Part shown: piece by piece, positions 6,031-10,611 of the stretch | How positions within the stretch are numbered: position 1 is the first letter of the stretch | Layout: the number at the start of each line of letters is the position of its first letter | Source of the DNA: Burkholderiales bacterium | GTDB taxonomy: Bacteria; Pseudomonadota; Gammaproteobacteria; Burkholderiales; Burkholderiaceae_C | Reading direction: 5' to 3' | NCBI GenBank assembly: GCA_005789685.1 | Contig: SXXD01000099.1 | Span: 1-10,611, forward strand | Length of the DNA stretch: 10,611 bases | Notes under the pieces: generated by a model | Database searches by the model: none | Seen by the model: the letters and a program-made list of their open reading frames with translations, nothing else | What the model was told of the DNA's origin: nothing | Position numbers and translations under genes: made by a program

Positions 6031-7665
6031 TTAAGAAATAAGCTTGATTGTGCCGGGCACGATTTTGGCGCCAAAATTTTCAACCATGGCTTGCACCATG
6101 GGATCAGAATGAATCAATTCCTCAGCCGCTTTTTGCTTTTCAGCCAATTCAGCGGCATTGCGCTGTGCAGGAGAATCGGTCACTTTGCCAATTTCAACCA
6201 CCAGCTTGACGGCATACCCTGCGCTGTTCAATGCGGCTTGTAAACGCTCGCGCGCAGTGCCTTGATTTAAGGATTCGCTGTCAATTCTCAAATGCCATTG
6301 ATCGGTATCGCGTGCAATCAATTGCGATTGCAAGGCCAACTCACGTACCAAGGCCGTTACAGCTTCAGAAGCGACCAATTGACGAACTGTTTGAGTCCAA
6401 AAATGACCCTCCTCTGTGGCGACCAACACTTTCGGCGATGTTCTTTCAGTCGGTTCACTGGCTTGACGGACGGGTAAATTTTTAACTTGAATTGGCGCTG
6501 TCGCTAAAGTTTTTTTTTGAGCCGCAGGCGCCTGCACCTGTTGAACTTCTTGAGCTTGATGAGCCTTGGGCTTGAAAGCCAGTAGCCTCAGCAAGACCAT
6601 GGTCAGCGCAGCGTATTCATCTGGCGCCAAGCCCAATTCTGTGCGGCCGTGCAAACACAGGCTGTAGAGCAACTGCGTTTCATCGGCGGGCATGGCCTCG
6701 GACAAACGCAACAATTCTTGGTGATCCGGGTCCTCTGATTCAGAGGTGGCGCTGGGGACTGCTTGCAGTACGGCCATGCGCTGCAACACCATGGACATGT
6801 CTTCCAAGGCAGAAGCAGCAGACAGCCCATTCAGTCGCAGGCCTTCAGAAATTGCAACTACCGCGGCACCATCGCTCCGAGCAAGCGCGTCAATAAGGCC
6901 CATGACATGGCTGCGATCGACACTGCCCAACATCAAACGAGTTGTGGCTTCTTGTAATTGACCGCTGCCAAAAGCAATGGCTTGATCGGCCAGGCTCAGT
7001 GCATCGCGCATGGACCCCCTGGCGGCTCGGGCCAACAACTTCAGTGCCATGGGCTCAGCGGGCAAATTCTCTTGCGCCAAGACCTTCGTGAGGTGTTCAA
7101 ACACTGTTTCTGGCGCCATGGGTCGCAAGTTAAATTGCAAGCACCGAGACAAAACAGTGACGGGAACTTTTTGGGGATCGGTGGTGGCCAATACAAACTT
7201 CAAATACTCAGGCGGCTCTTCAAGCGTTTTCAACATGGCATTGAAGGCCGTGTTGGTCAACATGTGAACCTCGTCAATCATGAACACCTTGAAGCGCCCC
7301 TGAACCGGTTTGTAAACCGCCTGTTCAAGCAAGCTTTGAACTTCATCGACACCTCGATTGGAGGCGGCATCAAGCTCCGTGTAATCTACAAATCGACCTG
7401 AATCAATGTCCCGACAGGCCTGGCAAACACCACAAGGCTCAGCAGTAATGCCCCCATGTCCGTCTGTGCCCTGGCAATTGAGTGATTTGGCCAAAATGCG
7501 AGATACCGTTGTCTTGCCCACGCCCCTGGTGCCGGTGAACAAATAGGCATGGTGCAACCTTTGTTGCACAAGGGCATTGGTCAGGGCTTGAACAACGTGC
7601 TCTTGCCCCACCATTTCAGTGAAGTTTCGAGGGCGGTATTTGCGAGCCAGAACGAGATAAGACAT
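6031..7665 (-). CDS. dnaX: DNA polymerase III subunits tau/gamma (clamp loader ATPase)
   Basis: DnaX is the motor of the beta-clamp loader; the full-length tau also links the polymerase core and DnaB helicase. The 544-residue protein starts with the family sequence [14 protein letters not shown]. It has Walker A GTRGVGKT (45-52), a zinc module with C64, C78, C81 and C84, Walker B with D131-E132 in IDEVHML, sensor 1 region LATTDPQK, and the SRC arginine finger (173-175). The AAA+ lid and collar (domains II-III) run to about 370. A low-complexity Gln/Ala/Lys linker (about 371-410) precedes the C-terminal tau domain (about 420-544), which is shorter than E. coli's. A run of nine A in the linker (Q383-K384-K385) is a probable slippage site, listed separately. 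ATG at 7665 has no clear SD. It heads the dnaX-ybaB-recR operon. Confidence 0.97.
   Translation of the reverse strand: MSYLVLARKYRPRNFTEMVGQEHVVQALTNALVQQRLHHAYLFTGTRGVGKTTVSRILAKSLNCQGTDGHGGITAEPCGVCQACRDIDSGRFVDYTELDAASNRGVDEVQSLLEQAVYKPVQGRFKVFMIDEVHMLTNTAFNAMLKTLEEPPEYLKFVLATTDPQKVPVTVLSRCLQFNLRPMAPETVFEHLTKVLAQENLPAEPMALKLLARAARGSMRDALSLADQAIAFGSGQLQEATTRLMLGSVDRSHVMGLIDALARSDGAAVVAISEGLRLNGLSAASALEDMSMVLQRMAVLQAVPSATSESEDPDHQELLRLSEAMPADETQLLYSLCLHGRTELGLAPDEYAALTMVLLRLLAFKPKAHQAQEVQQVQAPAAQKKTLATAPIQVKNLPVRQASEPTERTSPKVLVATEEGHFWTQTVRQLVASEAVTALVRELALQSQLIARDTDQWHLRIDSESLNQGTARERLQAALNSAGYAVKLVVEIGKVTDSPAQRNAAELAEKQKAAEELIHSDPMVQAMVENFGAKIVPGTIKLIS
6510..6519 (-). promoter_or_regulatory. 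A9 slippage / -1 frameshift site in dnaX
   Basis: On the coding strand dnaX reads C followed by nine A and then C (codons CAA AAA AAA ACT, residues 383-386). This contains the -1 heptamer A-AAA-AAA in phase. Shifting -1 (or adding one A) adds nine residues and stops at TAA (6484..6482), giving a 394-residue protein. Losing one A stops at TAG (6506..6504) after one residue, giving 386 residues. Both products keep the ATPase and collar domains and drop the tau part. Thermus dnaX uses an A9 run for transcriptional slippage; E. coli uses A-AAA-AAG for ribosomal frameshifting. Use here is inferred. Confidence 0.6.
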
Positions 7666-7684
7666 GTGTGGATTCTATCGGTGT

Positions 7685-7699
7685 CTTACAATAGCCCTC
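7685..7699 (+). promoter_or_regulatory. Promoter -10 and discriminator of the 4.5S RNA gene
   Basis: TACAAT (7687-7692) matches the sigma70 -10 at five of six positions. It is followed by a C-rich 7-nt discriminator (AGCCCTC), so transcription would start at about G7700, exactly where the RNA's closing helix begins. The -35 position falls at the dnaX start codon (about 7664-7669) and does not resemble TTGACA, so the -35 contribution looks poor or the promoter depends on the extended context. Confidence 0.5.
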
Positions 7700-7793
7700 G
7701 ACGGGCCTTCCCGCATGGTAAAGCGGCCAACCGAGTCAGGTGGGGAACCAAGCAGCTCTAACTGCAGAGTCAGTGCCGGGGTCAAGGCTCGTC
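7700..7793 (+). ncRNA. ffs: 4.5S signal recognition particle RNA (small bacterial type)
   Basis: The RNA partners Ffh in co-translational targeting of membrane proteins to FtsY and SecYEG. The conserved helix 8 core is present: GTCAGGT (7735-7741), then GG-GGAA-CC with the GGAA tetraloop, then AAGCAGC (7750-7756). In E. coli the tetraloop is closed by CC/GG; here it is GG/CC, so the pairing is kept by a double compensated change. The ends pair too: GACGGGCCTT (7700-7709) with AAGGCTCGTC (7784-7793), 10 pairs with one G-U, then CCCG/CGGG inside. About 94 nt with no Alu domain fits the proteobacterial short form. The 5' end agrees with the -10 box upstream; the 3' end is set by pairing, and a T-rich stretch (7797-7806) lies just beyond. 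It is divergent from dnaX and overlaps the last 12 nt of the flavoprotein gene. Confidence 0.9.
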
Positions 7794-9122
7794 ACCTTTC
7801 ATTTTTGCGTGCAAGCTCTTTGCAGCTTTCACCCCTGTGGCCATGCAGGCCGTGAGCAAGTAACCACCTGTGGGCGCTTCCCAATCCAACATTTCCCCCG
7901 CACAAAATACCCCCGGCAATGCCTTGGTTTGCAGTCCTGCATCGAGGCCCTCCCACGTCACGCCCCCTGCGCTGCTGATGGCTTCATCGATGGGCCTAGG
8001 CTTTGTGAGCACCATGACCAAGCCTTTGATGGCCAAGGCCAGTTGCGCTGGATCTTGCAAAATCTGAGGCAACAACAATTCGTTCAACAGGGCCATCTTG
8101 ACGCCCTCAATGCCAAGTCTTCCTTTGAGGTGTGAAGACAAACTGCGCGAGCCCCGGGGATGTGAAACCTCATGGATGACTTTTTCCAAGGTCCAATCGG
8201 GCAATAAATCCAATTTAAATTCAGCCAGCCCTTGCGCTTGAATGGCCTTGCGTAAATCTGATGACGCGGCATAAATCAAACTGCCTTCCACCCCATAGGT
8301 GCTGGCCACAAATTCTCCCTGGCGCCTGATGACATGCCCTTGGGCATGAACCCACTCCATGGCGACTGACTTGAGAGGCTGACCCGCAAAACGCGCCAAG
8401 AAAAACGGCGTCCAACCCTGCCCCTCTCTACCGGCCACATGAAAACCGCAATTGGAGGGAAGCAGGGGGTTCACGGGCACGCCCACTTCAGTTAACCAAG
8501 GTGTCCAAGCACCGTCAGAGCCTAGGCGGGCCCAACTTCCCCCGCCAAGCGCCAAGACCACAGCTTGGGCATTGACTTTGCGCAACTCAAGCTCAGGCGA
8601 AGAGAGATGCCGCACTTCGAAACTTAATTCAGTGCATTTGCCTTTGACTTTGTCAGCGGGTATTGCTTGCAAACCTGTTAATCGATGGCGCATGTGAAAT
8701 TCAACGGGCTTGCCTGTTAGAGGATGGCGCAAACGATGTAACCACGCTCGCAGCAAGGGGGCTGCTTTCATTTCTTTGGGGAAAATACGTCCTGAGCTTC
8801 CAATGAATGTTTCAACTCCCAAATCCTGAGCCCAATCCCTCAATTGATCCGAGCCCCACTGACTCAGCAGGGGTTTCAGTTGAGCCGCATGGTCGTCATA
8901 GCGATATACAAATTGATTGAACGCCTCTGAGTGCGTGAGGTTCAGCCCCCCTCGCCCTGCCAACAAAAACTTTCGACCCACTGAAGGCATGGCATCAAAC
9001 AGATGCACAGACTGGCCCAAACTCGACAAAACCTGAGCCGCCATCAGGCCGGCAGGCCCGCCCCCAATGACCGCTACGGACAAGTCCAAGGGCTTTGAAG
9101 CGTGAGATGAAGGGACGTCCAT
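7782..9122 (-). CDS. BaiN/HI0933-family FAD-dependent oxidoreductase (TIGR03862-like)
   Basis: A 446-residue two-dinucleotide-fold flavoprotein of the HI0933/YhiN (BaiN) family, predicted cytosolic; the substrate is unknown for this branch. The FAD-binding start is VAVIGGGPAGLMAA (16-29) with D43 at the end of the second strand. The family signature VGRKFLLAGRGGLNLTHSE follows (48-66), then a GGGSWARLGSDG block and the C-terminal FAD-contact CAGEMLDWEAPTGGYLLT, which is typical of the TIGR03862 type. Start: ATG at 9122 is chosen because the longer frame begins with a TTG at 9179 whose bases form a TTGACA -35-like box; neither start has a clear SD. Its TGA (7784..7782) lies inside the 4.5S RNA gene. 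It is on the same strand as, and upstream of, dnaX, so readthrough could feed dnaX. Confidence 0.9.
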   Translation of the reverse strand: MDVPSSHASKPLDLSVAVIGGGPAGLMAAQVLSSLGQSVHLFDAMPSVGRKFLLAGRGGLNLTHSEAFNQFVYRYDDHAAQLKPLLSQWGSDQLRDWAQDLGVETFIGSSGRIFPKEMKAAPLLRAWLHRLRHPLTGKPVEFHMRHRLTGLQAIPADKVKGKCTELSFEVRHLSSPELELRKVNAQAVVLALGGGSWARLGSDGAWTPWLTEVGVPVNPLLPSNCGFHVAGREGQGWTPFFLARFAGQPLKSVAMEWVHAQGHVIRRQGEFVASTYGVEGSLIYAASSDLRKAIQAQGLAEFKLDLLPDWTLEKVIHEVSHPRGSRSLSSHLKGRLGIEGVKMALLNELLLPQILQDPAQLALAIKGLVMVLTKPRPIDEAISSAGGVTWEGLDAGLQTKALPGVFCAGEMLDWEAPTGGYLLTACMATGVKAAKSLHAKMKGDEP

Positions 9123-9239
9123 GCAGTGAAAATGATTTGGATCAAGTAATGAATGAGCAACTTTGCTCGTTTCTGTCAAAATACAGGAAGTTTACAAAGA
9201 CGATTTAGCCCTAATTTCAATCACAACAAGGAACAGGCC
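9123..9239. promoter_or_regulatory. Divergent intergenic region between the flavoprotein gene and trxA
   Basis: It must hold promoters for both genes. On the minus strand TTGACA (9179..9174) is a perfect -35, but the matching -10 (TCATTC at 17 nt) is poor. An inverted repeat GAGCAA-CT-TTGCTC (9155-9168) lies between, over the minus-strand spacer, and could be an operator. On the plus strand TTTACA (9191-9196) is a possible trxA -35 without a convincing -10. The trxA SD is AAGGA (9228-9232), 7 nt from its ATG. Confidence 0.35.
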
Positions 9240-9572
9240 ATGGCCAGCGATTTGATCAAACACACAACCGACGCCACTTTTGAGACTGACGTGCTCAAAG
9301 CCGACAAGCCTGTCATCGTTGATTTTTGGGCTGAGTGGTGCGGTCCTTGCAAGATGATTGCCCCCATTTTGGACGAAGTTGCCACGGGCTATGAAGGCAA
9401 ACTGCAAATTACCAAAATGAATGTTGATGAAAACCGCGACATCCCAGCCAAATTTGGCATTCGGGGCATTCCAACCTTGATGGTTTTCAAAGATGGTCAA
9501 TTGGCCGCCACCAAAGTAGGTGCCATGAGCAAATCTCAGTTAACTGCATTCATTGACCAGCAGTTGGCTTGA
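9240..9572 (+). CDS. trxA: Thioredoxin 1
   Basis: A cytosolic thiol-disulfide reductant for ribonucleotide reductase, methionine sulfoxide reductase and other targets, recycled by thioredoxin reductase. The 110-residue protein has the active site WCGPCK (W33, C34, C37), the buried acid D28 in VDFWAEW, the cis-proline P78 in [11 protein letters not shown] and the usual C-terminal helix [16 protein letters not shown] at 9240 is preceded by AAGGA at 7 nt and gives the normal family start; an in-frame ATG at 9153 would add 29 residues without thioredoxin character. A terminator follows 4 nt after the stop, so it is probably transcribed alone, just upstream of rho, as is usual in Burkholderiales. 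Confidence 0.98.
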   Translation: MASDLIKHTTDATFETDVLKADKPVIVDFWAEWCGPCKMIAPILDEVATGYEGKLQITKMNVDENRDIPAKFGIRGIPTLMVFKDGQLAATKVGAMSKSQLTAFIDQQLA

Positions 9573-9576
9573 ATCC

Positions 9577-9599
9577 AAAGCGCCCATCCAAGGCGCTTT
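9577..9599 (+). terminator. Rho-independent terminator of trxA
   Basis: A perfect inverted repeat AAAGCGCC (9577-9584), loop of 7 nt, GGCGCTTT (9592-9599), starting 4 nt after the trxA stop. The descending arm ends in TTT and there is little further T-run, so termination may be partial and some transcript could continue into rho. Confidence 0.75.
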
Positions 9600-9648
9600 A
9601 AGGCCTGTCCCTCATTTTTAAGTCATTCGGGGGGGTTGGCAAGCCCAG

Positions 9649-9678
9649 TTGCGACACTTCAAAAAATCCTGTCATAAT
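9649..9678 (+). promoter_or_regulatory. Probable sigma70 promoter of rho
   Basis: TTGCGA (9649-9654) and CATAAT (9673-9678) are separated by 18 bp, with four and five matches to the consensus boxes. Transcription would start at about 9685 and give a leader of about 185 nt before the rho ATG. Confidence 0.5.
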
Positions 9679-9684
9679 CCGCAA

Positions 9685-9869
9685 CGTTGGGACCCTAAAG
9701 GGTTTCAGCACAGTTTCAAGATAGAAATTGACAAAAGCCTATCGCGTTTTTTCCTCCCATTGACGCATCTTTCCAGCTTTGTTTTCTAGACGTTTGAAAC
9801 TTCGGTCCCCTTCCTCCCCCTGACTTTTTTGACATCAACCCACAAGGGTTGCTTTACGCAGGTAAATCC
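9685..9869 (+). promoter_or_regulatory. Long 5' leader of rho with C-rich, G-poor tract and two small hairpins
   Basis: No gene is seen here. Near its 5' end ACCC-TAAA-GGGT (9692-9703) can form a hairpin, extended by two G-U pairs. A pyrimidine-rich, G-poor stretch (about 9800-9843) includes CCCCTTCCTCCCCC and then TTTTTT. A second hairpin CAACCC-ACAA-GGGTTG (9836-9851) lies 18 nt before the rho ATG (9870), whose SD is a modest CAGGT. In E. coli, rho is autoregulated through termination in its leader; the C-rich tract here looks like a Rho loading (rut) site, but this is inference. Confidence 0.4.
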
Positions 9870-10611
9870 ATGCACTTAAACGAACTCAAGGCACTGCATG
9901 TGTCTGAAGTCCTCAAGCAAGCCGACGAGCTTGAAATTGAAAACACGGGCCGCATGCGCAAACAAGAGTTGATGTTTGCCATCATTAAAAAACGTGCTCG
10001 CGCTGGCGAGCAAGTATTTGCCGACGGTGTTTTAGAAATCTTGCCTGATGGTTTTGGTTTTTTGCGCAGCCCCGACACCAGTTACACCGCCAGCACCGAC
10101 GACATCTACATCAGCCCCAGCCAAGTGCGCAGATTCAATTTGCACACCGGCGACATGATTGAAGGCGAAGTTCGTATTCCCAAAGATGGCGAGCGCTACT
10201 TTGCCCTCACCAAGCTTGACAAGGTCAATGGCGACTTGCCAGAGAATAACAAGCACAAAGTCATGTTTGAGAACTTGACGCCTTTGTTCCCCAACATCCA
10301 GATGCACCTAGAGCGGGACATCAAGGCCGACGAGAACATCACCAGCCGCGTGATCGACATCATTGCCCCAATTGGCAAAGGTCAGCGTGCCCTCATTGTG
10401 GCGCAGCCCAAGTCTGGCAAAACCGTCATGATGCAGCACATTGCGCACGCCATCACCGCCAACAACCCCGATGTTCACCTCATGGTTTTGCTGGTCGACG
10501 AACGCCCTGAAGAGGTCACAGAAATGCAGCGTACTGTGCGCGGCGAAGCGATTGCATCCACCTTTGACGAACCTGCTTCACGTCACGTGCACGTGGCCGA
10601 AATGGTCATCG
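9870..10611 (+). CDS. rho: Transcription termination factor Rho (N-terminal 247 residues, partial)
   Basis: Rho is a hexameric RNA helicase that ends transcription at rut-dependent sites. The frame from ATG 9870 stays open to the window edge. The N-terminal helical domain begins [15 protein letters not shown] and includes [13 protein letters not shown]. The cold-shock-like RNA-binding domain holds [16 protein letters not shown], with the RNP1-like GFGFLRS, and [15 protein letters not shown]. The ATPase domain starts with SPIG-like [13 protein letters not shown] and the P-loop PKSGKT with K184 and T185 at the same numbers as in E. coli, then [16 protein letters not shown] (Walker B region) and [18 protein letters not shown]. 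The first residues align with E. coli Rho without insertion, so there is no extra N-terminal domain of the kind seen in some actinobacteria. The rest of the gene lies outside the window. Confidence 0.97.
   Translation, partial: MHLNELKALHVSEVLKQADELEIENTGRMRKQELMFAIIKKRARAGEQVFADGVLEILPDGFGFLRSPDTSYTASTDDIYISPSQVRRFNLHTGDMIEGEVRIPKDGERYFALTKLDKVNGDLPENNKHKVMFENLTPLFPNIQMHLERDIKADENITSRVIDIIAPIGKGQRALIVAQPKSGKTVMMQHIAHAITANNPDVHLMVLLVDERPEEVTEMQRTVRGEAIASTFDEPASRHVHVAEMVI

Noticed and set aside
6510..6518. A9 run in dnaX as a disabling frameshift or sequencing error
   Set aside because: With nine A the 544-residue frame is intact through the tau C-terminal domain, so the count is consistent with a functional gene.
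6958..7401. 147-codon open frame on the plus strand
   Set aside because: It lies wholly antisense to the conserved AAA+ core of dnaX, resembles no family I know and has no RBS of note; it is a shadow of the dnaX codon pattern.
9123..9179. TTG start at 9179 for the flavoprotein
   Set aside because: The TTG has no SD and is part of a TTGACA box; the added 19 residues have no similarity to the family's short N-terminus.
9153..9239. 29-residue N-terminal extension of thioredoxin from an upstream ATG
   Set aside because: The extension has no thioredoxin or signal-peptide character, and the ATG at 9240 has a well-placed SD (AAGGA) and gives the normal family length.
9629..9635. Run of seven G after trxA as a possible G-quadruplex or phase-variable tract
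   Set aside because: A single G run cannot make an intramolecular quadruplex, and it lies in no reading frame, upstream of the likely rho promoter.
1..10611. Mobile element, CRISPR array, tRNA, toxin-antitoxin or novel defence system
   Set aside because: No repeat arrays, transposase or integrase motifs, tRNA-like cloverleaf or att-type direct repeats were seen; the genes are conserved housekeeping genes in known neighbourhoods.

Overview
The window reads as a housekeeping stretch of a betaproteobacterial chromosome, most likely Burkholderiales and probably Comamonadaceae-like (Limnohabitans/Rhodoferax type). This rests on protein character (for example the YafS-like protein, the TIGR03862-type flavoprotein, RecR and Rho) and on gene neighbourhoods. 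No comparison could be run, so the genus is a guess. I see no mobile element, CRISPR array, tRNA, phage gene or defence system, and almost every base has an ordinary explanation.

Layout. (1) 1-256, minus: the N-terminal 64 residues of a membrane-anchored Ala/Pro-rich protein (probably an RND-type periplasmic adaptor) follow rnhA (RNase HI). (2) 690-3908: a YafS-like methyltransferase homologue (minus) overlaps rnhA by 14 nt. It diverges from gloB (glyoxalase II), which is coupled by an ATGA overlap to mltD (lipoprotein lytic transglycosylase with LysM). The set rnhA/yafS/gloB/mltD is the same neighbourhood found in E. coli, with changed orientation. (3) 3898-4935, minus: an orphan ABC substrate-binding protein of the NMT1/SsuA type, with a Tat-like signal, overlapping the end of mltD tail to tail. 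(4) 5076-7665, minus: the conserved operon dnaX-ybaB-recR (clamp loader, nucleoid-associated protein, recombination mediator). (5) 7700-7793, plus: a 4.5S SRP RNA gene (ffs), not previously marked by any ORF. Its promoter sits against the dnaX start codon and its 3' end overlaps the stop of the next gene. (6) 7782-9122, minus: a BaiN/HI0933-type flavoprotein. (7) 9240-10611, plus: trxA with its own terminator, then a rho gene with a long C-rich leader. The rho gene runs off the window.

How they work together: most genes serve core tasks. DNA replication and repair are covered by dnaX, ybaB, recR and rnhA; protein targeting by 4.5S RNA; transcription termination by rho; thiol redox and detoxification by trxA and gloB; wall turnover by mltD.

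Most interesting observations: dnaX carries a run of nine A residues exactly at the end of its clamp-loader core, and both alternative frames stop almost at once, so a short gamma form is likely made by slippage. The 4.5S RNA shows a compensated double change next to its GGAA tetraloop, and it is packed antisense into a minus-strand gene row with no room for a separate dnaX promoter.
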